Shown here piece by piece: positions 12,833 to 22,897 of a stretch of 64,000 bases of DNA. The stretch comes from Sceloporus undulatus. Taxonomy: Eukaryota > Chordata > Lepidosauria > Squamata > Phrynosomatidae. The notes below the pieces were generated by a model, which saw only the letters and a list, made by a program, of their open reading frames with translations, had not been told where the DNA came from and searched no databases. Each line of letters starts with the position of its first letter. Within the stretch, counting starts at the first letter, position 1. Position numbers and translations under genes: made by a program. Location of the stretch: assembly GCF_019175285.1 (NCBI RefSeq), contig NC_056526.1, forward strand, positions 121,394,599 to 121,458,598. Reading direction: 5' to 3'.

Positions 12833-13055
12833 GTGTATGTGCCTTCAAGTCACCTGTTAACTTATAGTGACCCCCTGAATTTTACAAGGTTTTCTTAGGC
12901 AAGAATAGAGGTGGTTTTGCCAGTTCCTTCCTCTGAAATATAGTCTACAGAACCTGATATTTGTTGGCAATCTCCTATCTAAGCACTAACTAGGGCTGAC
13001 CTTGCTTAGCTTCTAAGATCAGATGGGGTCTGATGCATTTAGGGTATACTGGTCA
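12833..13055 (-). repeat. 5S rRNA-derived SINE (5S-Sauria type)
   Basis: The complement of the right part matches vertebrate 5S rRNA: CTTGCTTAGCTTCTAAGATC and GCAATCTCCTATCTAAGCAC follow the 5S antisense order. The left part is a BovB-like tail (GCCTTCAAGTCACCTG). It is a known squamate SINE type and not a functional 5S gene. Confidence 0.8.
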
Positions 13056-13136
13056 ACAGTGGCATCACTGTGGTTGATGTCACCTGGTGCAGGGGAGCAG
13101 TGGACTACTCTGCCCCCTCCTGATGTCTTGTTCACC

Positions 13137-13178
<42 letters not shown>

Positions 13179-13201
13179 TTCTCCCCCCCCCCCCCCCCCC
13201 C
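13137..13201. repeat. Poly(C) tract
   Basis: About 62 C residues broken only by TTCT near 13179. Read-through proline and glycine frames around it are artefacts of low complexity. Confidence 0.95.
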
Positions 13202-14404
13202 CGGCCAGCCACTGCCTGGTAAAACCACTGCTGGGAGCCGGTGCTACGGCCTCTGGGCAGCCATTTAGAGTCTCGCTTGGCTCCATGCTGTGCAAGACCC
13301 TAAACAGGGGCAATGCCATGGTCTCCATATGGTTATTTGAGATCTGGCATGGTTGCTTGAGGGGAGCAGCTGTGCCAGACATCAGATGGAAGGTACTGCC
13401 CCCCACCAGCAATGGCTGCTGCTGAGGTAGTGGTGCTGCAGCCTCCAGACAGCCATTTGGGATCTCGTGTGGCTGCTGGTCAAGTAAGAAAAGGATTCAA
13501 TTATCTCTTCTGTTTGCCCAGCAGCTGTGCCAGTCAGTGACATCATCAGAGTTGGTGTCAGCTGGCGCAGTAACTCATGGTGTTGCCTCCTTCATTGACC
13601 TCCTCCCATACCACACCATACAGTTCCTACCTCCAACAGATTTTAGTGCTCATTCTAGGTTGCGGGCAGCACTTGCCCCCACACGAATGAACCCACTTTC
13701 TCTTCACCACTGTTATCCCAGCTCATTCTTTTGCCAATTTATCTAGTCCCAACCCACACCACTTCCCAAGCATTAGAGGAGAAACCTGCATTTTGTTATT
13801 TGCTTGGAGAGGGCAGGTGAAGAGACAGCCAGAGAAAGAAACAGGTTCAGGAGGTGATGCATGGGCTAGGCAACCACCCAATGATAGAATACAGTGATCC
13901 CTCTACATTAGATTGTATTAGGAGTGCAGGACCTCTGTGACTGTGGAAAAGCCACAATTTTTTATATTTAAAAAAAAACCTATTCTTTTAACCTAAGGCC
14001 CCATTCCCACTAGCTCATTTGCCCTTGGTAGATCCGATCCAGATTCACTGAGCCGGTACTGAATCTCCCCGGAAAGAAGTTCCCACTACCTTTTACCTTG
14101 ATCGATGCAATTTGCCCCTCTGAAGTTGACATTTGCAGTACCGCTTTAAAATGGAGCTTCCTTTGTGGTCAATCAAATTAACTTCTGCTTTCATCAAAGG
14201 TTCATCAAAAAAGAATCTAACTGAAATACATGTATTAAATACTGGGGAAAGTTTTAATACAAAGTGTCCTACAACCAATGGCCAATGGAATGGGTGCTTT
14301 CTCCCCTCCTGTTTTACAAAAAAACTGGCAGCAGCATTTGCATATTCTGTCAACTTGTGTGTGTATGTGCATGTGTTGTGCCTTCAGGTCGTTTCAGATT
14401 CCCT

Positions 14405-14745
14405 CCCCTTGGCATCCTCTGCTTTCCCTCCGTTTCCCATCCCAGAACGAAATCTCTGCTCCTTTGCATCCTCTTGCTTTCCCTCCGTTTCCTATCCCAG
14501 AATGCAATCTCTCCTTCTCGCTTCCTTTGCATCCTCTTGCTTTCTCTCCTTTTCCCATTGCAGAATGCAATCTTTCCTTCTCTCTTCCTTTGCATCCTCT
14601 GGCTTTCTTTCCTTTTCCCATCCCAAAATGCCATCTCCTTCTCTCTTCCTTTGCATCCTCTTGCTTTCCCTCCATTTCCCATCCCAGAATGCCATCTCCT
14701 TCTCTTTTCTTTTGCATCCTCTTGCTTTCCCTCCTTTTCTCACAC
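14405..14745. repeat. Minisatellite, about 63-bp unit, six copies
   Basis: CTTTGCATCCTCTTGCTTTC recurs at 14462, 14525, 14588, 14649 and about 14710, with a partial first unit near 14405. The period is 63, 63, 61 and 61. The pyrimidine-rich unit stays open in several frames on both strands, which explains the overlapping long frames here; none looks like a gene. Confidence 0.9.
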
Positions 14746-15000
14746 ATATGTAGCACAAGCATTCACACATTGTATCAATTTGCCAGATTGAAAGGAAAAC
14801 ATATGTAGCACAAGCATTTGCATATTCTGTCACACACACACACAGAAAAATAAAATTTAAAAAATGCCACTTGCAAAGTGCCGTGCCATGCCAGCAGCAA
14901 GCAAACGAAAGGGAAATGTAGCACAAGCACACACATTCTATCAATATGTATCATCCAGCAGCACAAGCATTCACATAGTCTGTCAAAAATAAAAATTACC

Positions 15001-15024
15001 AAGAGAGAGAGAGAGAGAGAGAGG
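15001..15024. repeat. (AG)n microsatellite
   Basis: About eleven AG dinucleotides. Confidence 0.85.
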
Positions 15025-15584
15025 AGACATGTTCTGCCCACTGCCCACCCTCTGACCTAAATCCCTCCCCTGAACTTGACCCAATCTTGACCAGGGCCAA
15101 GTTCACATTTGTTGGCAGCGGGGAAGAAACAGGTTTTCCAAAAAGAAACAGGAAATAATCCACTTTTGGAAAATCCGCTCTAAGGGAGATTTGCCCTTGA
15201 TCTGGTGTGCAAGACCTTGATCCTGATGTGTTAAAACCAGTGCCAATGGGAACTTCCCATTTTTAATCCAGGTTACAATTTGGTACAAAAGGTAGTCTGA
15301 ATGGCCCCTAAGAGAACACCTTTCTTGGAATCTACAGGTCCTCCAGTGCAACTCTGTGGTCAACATCTGCCAGAAGTTGATCATAGAAACATGCCGGAGG
15401 GGCTACAAATGCCTAGAGAAATGTTTTCTCTAGGAACGTCTAGATTCTTCAGAACAACTGTATGGTCAACTACCAGCAGCATTACGCTGGAGGACATAGA
15501 AACTTCTAGAGAGAACATATTAATCAAAACTGCAAATAATCAAATCTGCAAAAGTCAAAGCCACATATGTGAAGGGCCAACTGT

Positions 15585-15985
15585 AATAGAGTTGGAGGAG
15601 ATCCCAAGGGCCATCTAGTATACCACTTTCAGGGGAGGAACCCACTGCTAAATTATCCCTGAAGGGTGGGCATCAACTGCTTTTTTAAAAAACAACCTCT
15701 TGTGCATGAGACTCCAAAGCTTCCAAGGGAGTTTCTTCCATTGTTTAACAGTTCTTACTATCAGGAAGTTTTTTCTAACATTTAGGTGGGATCTTCTTTC
15801 TTGTAATTTGAATCCACTGGTTCAAGCCCTACCCTTAGGAACAGCAGAAAGCAAGCTCATACCATCCTCCAGCTGACAGCCCCTCAGATATTTGAAGACA
15901 GATATCCTGTCACCCGAGGTCTTCTTTTCTCTAGGCTCAACTCCCTCCATTGTTCCTCTGGTCTTGAACCTATGTGAGATGCCAG
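15585..15985 (-). mobile_element. CR1 LINE 3' end
   Basis: In complement it gives the usual CR1 end: the left side contains AGAGTTGGAGGAGATCCCAA, the CR1 tail in antisense. Further in is TTCTTACTATCAGGAAGTTT, typical of the CR1 carboxyl-end region. It is diverged. Confidence 0.75.
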
Positions 15986-15989
15986 GTCA

Positions 15990-17370
15990 AATGGGACATC
16001 AATGCCAGCTTGCAGAAGTCTTCTCAGAACAACAGATGGTGTTGAGTAAGATGATAAGGGTTTGTTCTCAACGAGTGGCTAAAGCAAGTGTTTTCCTACC
16101 ACAACTAACCCACCACTGCCTTCATTATTTCAGGCTAGAAACTTGAACCAGTCATTATCTATGAGCCTAATCTCTCTTCTATAGGAGAATGAGGAATATA
16201 AAACTGGGGCGTGTGCGCATGTGCTTTGTCAGTAATGCTGAGCAAGTTGATGATGAATGAGATAAATTCAATTTTTAAAAAGCCAATTCTGGCAGTCCTT
16301 ATAGTGCTTTGGGACTTTCCACGTACTCTGAAGGTATGTTTTTCAAGAATTCTGATTTTTAAACATGTGCAGCATGGTCTTGCTAAGATAAGACGGCATA
16401 GAAGTTTAAATAAATAAGATGGGCACATGGGCTGCTCTGAGTAGTCAGGAAGACAAAAAAAAATAAACCAACTGTTTTGCCACTCCTTGGCCCAGCATGT
16501 GTGCGTTACATAAGAAGGAAAATTGGAAAGAGGAGGAACCACAGAGCATGAAAGAACGATAAAAATCTTAATGTAACTGCAGAACATTAGTCGGCCTCTT
16601 TTGTGGAAAGAAAAAAGAAAAGAAAAAAGTCTGCTATTAGGACTGCTCTAGAAGCTAACTGGCTTTTTATGTGTGTCTACTTTGCATGGCTCCCAACCCC
16701 TCTCTTCCCCCTTCTCATAAGGAAGATCCTATCTTGCACATACGTTTGTGCCCTGCCAGCCAGCTGATGTTCCCCAGTACAAAGCAAACTTGTTTTCCCG
16801 TTGTATTTAATCTCTCCCCCCCACACACACACACTCTTGGCTCCCTTCCTTCTTTTGTTCTGAAATTGTTTGAATGAGGCAGCTTTCAGCAAACATGGGA
16901 GTCACTCGGAGGTCTTCACTCCACATTTAACTGATCCACAGCAGCCTACGCAAAGAGAATTGAGATGCATGCACGTGGTCTGGCTGCTGCAGCCTCAGAC
17001 TTTGTTACCGGTGTTTATTTATAAAGAATTACGCAAGGTTGTCAGAGGAGTCCAAGAGCAGCAGTGAGACACTAGAAGGACCAACACATCTGCACATCCT
17101 CGTGGTCCCTTCACATGGCTTGCCTGCCGAAATGTATGATCAAAGTTCAACAGCAAAGCACTAGCAATAGATGGGAGATGCGATTCTGAATAACCACACT
17201 GTCACTTTGATCTCCTGCTAATCTTTTTGAAGGCTCAGGCAGCCCTGCATAAAAAACAACAAGACTGTTATCCAAACACACATGGGGTCTTACAAATGAT
17301 GTGAGAGTAAAACAAGCTGACAGAAAGGAGTGCAATGACCACATATAGATCCAGACTTAGTCATACTTTA
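15990..17370. other. Intergenic DNA, nothing recognised
   Basis: Contains a short CA run near 16818 and several A/G-rich runs near 16600. No homology recognised. Confidence 0.45.
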
Positions 17371-17371
17371 A

Positions 17372-17500
17372 AGTACGGTAGACCACTGAAATCCAAATCT
17401 TGGGAGAGATAACCCCTTGGACTATACTTACCAGAATCCCCAGCAAGGTTAGTCATGCTGACTGTGGAATTCCTGGTATTGTAGACCAAAGTGTAACTTC
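17372..17500. repeat. Short hAT-like MITE family, decayed
   Basis: TAGACCACTGAAATCCAAAT and TGGTATTGTAGACCAAAGTG are decayed inverted arms. Confidence 0.4.
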
Positions 17501-17639
17501 CTCACAATGCTGAAATCAATAGAATTTGGTTAGTTAGGACTGGTCCATTGATTTCAGTGGATCTACTTAAGTAAAATTGGTACTTGGGTAAAATTGAATT
17601 CAATCCATAGTGGTTTAGCTCTCCTACAAACATTGCATA

Positions 17640-17770
17640 GCATCAGGTAGCCATGCTGGATCAGACACTAGGTCCATGTATTTTAGTCTCCTGTTTCCAA
17701 CACAGGACAACTAAATGCCACTGGGAAGCCCATAATGAAAGCTAAAGCACTCCATCCTGATATTGCAAAT
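17640..17770. repeat. Interspersed repeat (GCTGGATCAGAC family)
   Basis: CCATGCTGGATCAGACACTA and GCCACTGGGAAGCCCATAAT match a repeat that I know as common in squamates but cannot classify. Confidence 0.45.
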
Positions 17771-17924
17771 GCAATCTCTATGTTGCAGTCAATGTCAGGT
17801 TGAGACAGACTAGCCTTTAACAGATATGAACTGCTCTGGGTCAAGAATTGGACTTTATATGGTTTATTGTCTCTCATTCACTGCTGTTCAGACAGATAAA
17901 AGTAATATGGCTCTCTTCCTCACT

Positions 17925-18075
17925 TTTATCGTACAGAATCTGTGAAGTAGGTTAGTTTGAAAAAGAGGGACTGACTCAAGGTCAGGCAGCAAATAGCATG
18001 GCCCAATGGGGAGTTGAACTTGCATCTCCCACATCCCAGGGCAACGTTCTAACCACTATACAAGACTGGCTCAGT
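17925..18075 (-). repeat. tRNA-derived SINE, second type
   Basis: In complement it shows a tRNA-like head (GCCAGTCTTG...GTGGTTAGAAC) and a MIR-like core TGACCTTGAGTCAGTCCC. Confidence 0.6.
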
Positions 18076-18225
18076 GGGACCAGTTTTTACCACAGACCAG
18101 TCCTGAGATAGATCCATTGACCTAGGGGAATCCAGTGCAAAGGTACAGTGTGCTCAAAACAGCCACCATCAGCCCACTGATTTCTTTGGATAGACATTCA
18201 TATACACTATCTAAAGAGTGTAATT

Positions 18226-18436
18226 CATTGTTGTTGTTGTTGTTGTTGTTGTGTGCCATCAGGTTGTTTCCAGTTTATGGTGACCCTAAGGCAAACCTAT
18301 CCCAGGGTTTTCTGGGACTGAGAATATGTAATTCATCTAAGGTCACCCAATGGTTTTCCATGACTGAGTGAGGAATCAAACCCTGGTCCCCAAGGTTGTA
18401 GTCCAAGACTCAAACCAATACACCACACTGACTCTT
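18226..18436 (-). repeat. Sauria-type SINE
   Basis: An expanded (GTT)n tail at 18226-18250 is followed by TGTGCCATCAGGTTGTTTCC and TATGGTGACCCTAAGGC, the core, and a tRNA head ending near 18436. Part of the centre is missing. Confidence 0.8.
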
Positions 18437-18795
18437 GTGGCTTTCATCACACAGCCAAAATGAAAGATTTAAATGCATACATTCCCTTTTGGACCATGAT
18501 TCATAATGACTACTTTCTTGACAGGGATAAGTATCCTAAGTATAAGACTTTCATATAAAACTGGTGCAACAACAAAGAGTCTTGTGATCCTTTACTAGCC
18601 AGGGATGGGCAACATGTGCCCCCTAAGGCCACATGCAGCTCTCCATTCATGGCCTGAACCACCAAATTCACAATTCTATAGGTAAATCTTAAGAAGAAAA
18701 AGAGCCCTCCCTCTGGTCCATCTGCCTTGGTCCAGCCTCAGAGGGAGAGAAGAATGCTGGACCTGATCCCCCCCCCCCCACCCTCCCCCTCCCCC

Positions 18796-18897
18796 TTTGT
18801 TTTCAGTTCTTTTTATATTTTAACCCGAGGGCAGGGGACCATCTATTTTCGCCTCCTTCCCGGATTCCCAGTGATTGGGCGGCATATAAATAAATCC

Positions 18898-18966
<69 letters not shown>
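18796..18966 (+). mobile_element. CR1-group LINE 3' tail with (TTA)n
   Basis: The GGGCGGCATATAAATAAATC end followed by 22 TTA units is the typical terminus of lizard CR1/L3-like LINEs. Only the 3' UTR remains. Confidence 0.65.
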
Positions 18967-18967
<1 letters not shown>

Positions 18968-19424
18968 ATATCTGGCATTAGTAGTGCACCTCAACATTCC
19001 CCACTGCAGCAGCAGGACAATAAAACACGATTTTCTTTGGAAATAAGGCACACAGGAAGCAAGTGCCCCGTTTCAAAGCAGAATCACACATCTTGACACA
19101 CAGTTGTGTTGTGCTGTTTTGCTGCTTATAGCCCAGTGGCTGCATCCAACAGCCTGCTATGTTTTGGGGGGAGAAGGCAACCCAGCTCCAATTTATGGAA
19201 GTTGGCCACCCCTTTTTATAATTAATATTATATTAATGATGGCATAGGTTTTATAAAACCTGGCCAGAGATGCCTGGATCCATGCAAGGTTCTGGCATAA
19301 TAAACTGTGCTACTTTGTAAAGTGTCACCTGGTTCTTTGTTGTTGTTTTTCTGCAGAATAATACAGCTACCCCTCTGGCAATAAAACAGGCATGTGTGAT
19401 TCAGAGTGCAATCTTGGGTATAAA

Positions 19425-19551
19425 TCTCTCCTTATGGATGATAATGATGATGGTGATGATGATGATCTACCTCTTCCCATGGAGGATTATTATTATTATT
19501 ACTACCCATATCTCCTTATGGATGATGATGATGGTGATCCACCTCTCCCCA

Positions 19552-19584
<33 letters not shown>

Positions 19585-19745
19585 ATTACCCACATCTCCT
19601 TATGGATGATGATGATGATCTACTTCTCCTTATGGAGGAGGGTCATTATCATGATCACTATCATTATTATTATTACCAACCTCTCCCCATGGATGATGAT
19701 GATGATGATGGCTTCTCCCCTTGGAGGAGGAGGAGGAGGAGGATG
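19425..19745. repeat. GAT/ATT compound minisatellite upstream of RASL11B
   Basis: TCTCC(T/C)(T/C)ATGGATGATGATG recurs seven times with variable GAT and ATT runs between. It gives open frames on both strands (138 codons of Asp/Tyr/Leu at 19392-19808), judged to be repeats without a gene. It ends about 300 bp before the RASL11B start codon. Confidence 0.9.
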
Positions 19746-20039
19746 GTGAGGCTGATGAATTGCTCCAGTGACCTTTCCCTCCTCCTCCTCCTCCTCTCTG
19801 CGCTCTGACGCCCAGCCCAGCGTCCAGCCATCCATGGCCAGTGTATCTCCCCATTGGTCTCTCCATCGGGGTGGAGCCTTGAGGGGACCAGGAGGAGGAG
19901 GAGAAGGGAGAGATCCCTGCAGAAGAAAAGCCCCTCCTGAGCTTTTGCAGCTCCAGATCCCTCTCTCTGTCTCTCTCTCTCCATCTCTCTCTGTGTGCTG
20001 GCTGTGGCTCCATCTCTGCTCCCTTCCTCTGCAGCTGCG
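19740..20039 (+). promoter_or_regulatory. RASL11B promoter-proximal / 5' UTR region
   Basis: The sequence just before the start codon is GC-richer than its surroundings and is made of GGA and CCT triplet runs and CT-rich tracts (TCTCTGTCTCTCTCTCTCC near 19965). I see no TATA box at a clear position. It is called regulatory only because it abuts the first coding exon; the transcription start cannot be placed. Confidence 0.35.
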
Positions 20040-20169
20040 ATGCGCTTGATCCAGAGCATGGGCACCATCGCAGAGGACCCCAGCCAAGGAGCAGGAGAAG
20101 GAGGAGGAGGAGGGCGAGCCAGGCTCATCAAGATCGCAGTCGTCGGGGCCAGCGGGGTCGGGAAGACCG
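20040..20169 (+). CDS. RASL11B: RASL11B coding exon 1
   Basis: This exon encodes residues 1-43 plus the first base of codon 44. It contains the conserved start MRLIQ, a Glu/Gly-rich linker built on GGA/GAG triplets, and the P-loop. The start at 20040 is chosen because MRLIQ is the conserved family start. An in-frame ATG at 19995 would add a low-complexity leader (MLAVAPSLLPSSAAA) absent from the family. The donor is ACCG|GTAAGG, phase 1; splicing rebuilds Ala44 (KTALVV). Confidence 0.95.
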
Positions 20170-21459
20170 GTAAGGACCCATTCACATTCAGAGCTGCGTC
20201 CGCATTGGGGAGATAAACCGGTTTGATGCCGCTTCAAGTGCCCTGGCTCAAGGTGGTGGAATTCTGAGCACTGAGGTGCCACAACCAACTACAGCGCCCA
20301 GAATTCCACCACCTTGATCCAGGGCACTTAAAGCGGTATCAAACCGGGTTATCTCCCCAATGCGGACAGCAGATGCATGCACTATGAAAATGCCTTCAGG
20401 CTATGTATATAAGATGTATATGAAAGATAAGTCAATATTGTGTTTGGACTCAGGTCCCCACCTGCAAGGGATGTTTGACTTGCTGCCAGGTAGGGCATGG
20501 GTCTTTTTGTGTGTGGGGTGTGTCTGCCTTCAAGTTGTGTGGGACCGATGAGGTGAAACTGGTCACAGGGGTTTTCATGGCCAGATGTGTTCAGAGAGGA
20601 GGTTTGCTCTTGCTGTGAAGCTGAGAGTGTGTCACCCAAGTGGGGTTTTTCGTGGCTTAGCTGGGATTCAAGCCCTGCTCTCCATAGTGGTAGTACTCAA
20701 AGATATAGCCCTGTTGGTCTGTAGGGAGATCTTTGTAGCACCTTTGAGACCAAAAGACGTTGGCAGCATGAGCTTTCCTAGACTTCAGTCTAATGCATCT
20801 GAGGAAGTAGACTGAAGTGTTAGTCTGTAGAATTCTGGCTTCAGCAAAATTGGAGTGTCAAGTCCCTCTTATAACACGGAGAGATCTTGTTGCACCTTTG
20901 AGACTCATTGAAAGAAAGAAGTTGGCAGTATGAGCTTTCTTAGGCTTCAGTCTAATGCATCTCAAGAAGTAGACTGAAGTGTTAGTCCATAGAATCAGTA
21001 CACAGAGAGATCTTATAGCCCCTATGAGGCTAGTATAGCTCCAGCTGCCAACTTCTTTCTTTCTGCGAGTCTCAGAGGCACTACAAGACCTGCTCTCCAT
21101 AGTCATAGTCCAGCACTCAGACCACTGCGCCACATTGGGCATATACACAGGTCGAATCACCCTCATCCAAAGGGACCAGAAATGGTTTGAATGTCAAGAT
21201 TTTTATTTATTTACTGATTTATTGGATTTTGGAAAACTTGGATCTGCATATATGTCCATAATGAGAGATCTTGCAGATGGGGGCCCTGTGTCCAAACACA
21301 AAATTCATGTACATTTCATGTACACCTTATACACATACCCTGAAGGCATTTTTATACAGTATTTTTTAATGATTTTGTAGATGAAACAAAGTTTGGGTAT
21401 ACGGAAGCATCCAAAAGCAAAGGTGTTACTATGTCAGTCACCCATATATATATATACAG

Positions 21460-21496
<37 letters not shown>

Positions 21497-22817
21497 TATA
21501 ATGGGTGGCTGAGACAGTGACACCTTTGCCTTTGGATGGTTCCGTCCTTTGGGGTGTGTGTGTGTGTGTGTGTGTGGCATTTGGGAGATTTACTTCTGAG
21601 TAAATGCACTCAGGATTAGATTGGAGCCTTAAATCCTCTGGAGTCCAGTACCCAAGATTTTTTTTTATATTGGATGCCATTATTGGGAACAGAGAGACCT
21701 AACCATGTTAATTTAGAATATCAATATGCAATGGGATCTCATAGTGAGATCTTGAAGCACCTTTGTGACTAACTGAAAGAAAGAAGTTGGCAGCATGAGC
21801 TTTCATAGGCTTCAGTCTACATACTGATTCGACAGACTTAATATGGCTACATCTTAGTCTTGAAGGTGCTACGAAATCCCATTGCATAAATATTGTGGAT
21901 AGCATGTAAAAGAAAAAAGGATGCCTTTCCCTAACTTGACCTGACCGTTGAAGCTCTTCTTACTAAGATGTTCTGCTTTTGGGTTGTGGGCAGATGGATG
22001 GAAACTGGAGTTGCCCTCAGATGCTAAGCTCAAAGTTCTCCCTTCCCTTTCTCTCTCTCTAACCTGCATTCTTCTGTATTCATTCCAGCCCTGGTGGTGC
22101 GATTTCTCACAAAACGATTCATTGGGGACTATGAGCGCAATGCAGGTAAGGAAGGACACCTTTCTGCTCTGTTTTATTCAAGGTGTTGCAGTGGGATGTA
22201 TCTGGACTACAAATACTATGATACTACCAATACTATTCAATGAGCCTTTGGTGTCTCACTCCCTGAAAGCTAGTCCATTCAAGAGAGCTTCCCTTGAATT
22301 GCTTTGAAATATTGAAACCCCCAAGGTCCATCGGGCTACACACACCATTGGGCGGGCATTCATCATGTTATTTAGAGGACAAAGAGAATTTATGCACAGG
22401 CTTACTTGGCATTAATGTTCTCTTCAAAGAAAAGCTCTTGTGCCATTTTTAAAAAAGCAAACAGGGTGTCAAATCCCTCTCATGCTTCAACACCTCAGTG
22501 TTTCCCTTATTCCCTGTTCTGCCAGATACACATCAGTAGAGTGAAATAAATTCTAGTTAAAGGCTGTAGCATTAAATTCGTTTAACCTAGGCTGCACACA
22601 CACTGCAGAAATAATCCGCTCTGGGGCCACAACAAGCTACCGTTCCCAGAATTCCATAGCATGGAGCCGTGACAGTTAAAGTGGTGTTAAACTGGATTAT
22701 TTCTGCAGTGTGGATTCAGCCCTAGTTTCACCTTACCTTTATCTGAAATCATGTTAGTTATGTAAGTAACTTTGAATTTAAGGCCAAAGTGTTCACTGTT
22801 CATAGGGNNNNNNNNNN

Positions 22818-22897
<80 letters not shown>

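Larger units (their letters stand above)
13998..15306. mobile_element. 1.3-kb non-autonomous TIR element nested in a MITE
   Basis: The left end GCCCCATTCCCACTA and the right end, complement GGCCATTCAGACTA, are flanked by an exact CCTAAG duplication, 8 bp with mismatches. It is related to the element at 42207-43467. The interior carries a minisatellite and GCATTTGCATATTCTGTCA-type repeats, with no transposase. Confidence 0.7.
13892..15583. mobile_element. Mariner/Tigger-like MITE split by another transposon
   Basis: Outer ends CAGTGATCCCTC and, on the complement, CAGTTGGCCCTTC are flanked by TA on both sides. The element's own sequence is 13892-13997 plus 15307-15583, about 0.38 kb. The middle is a separate insertion. 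Confidence 0.7.

Noticed and set aside
12976-13050. 5S rRNA gene
   Set aside because: Diverged, partial and joined to a BovB-like tail as in 5S-derived SINEs.
13019-13425. Poly-Pro and poly-Gly frames
   Set aside because: Translation of a poly(C) tract.
14133-14808. Several 110-206-codon frames on both strands
   Set aside because: All are produced by the 63-bp minisatellite, whose period (a multiple of three for most units) keeps frames open.
19392-19808. 138-codon + strand frame rich in Asp, Tyr and Leu
   Set aside because: It is a translated GAT/ATT minisatellite, all frames on both strands stay open, and no protein family fits.
19995-20039. Upstream in-frame ATG for RASL11B
   Set aside because: It would add a 15-residue leader not seen in the family; the conserved start is MRLIQ at 20040.
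19620-20288. 222-codon - strand frame opposite RASL11B exon 1
   Set aside because: It is low-complexity (Pro, Ser, Glu, Arg) antisense of a coding exon, a hairpin element and a triplet-repeat region.
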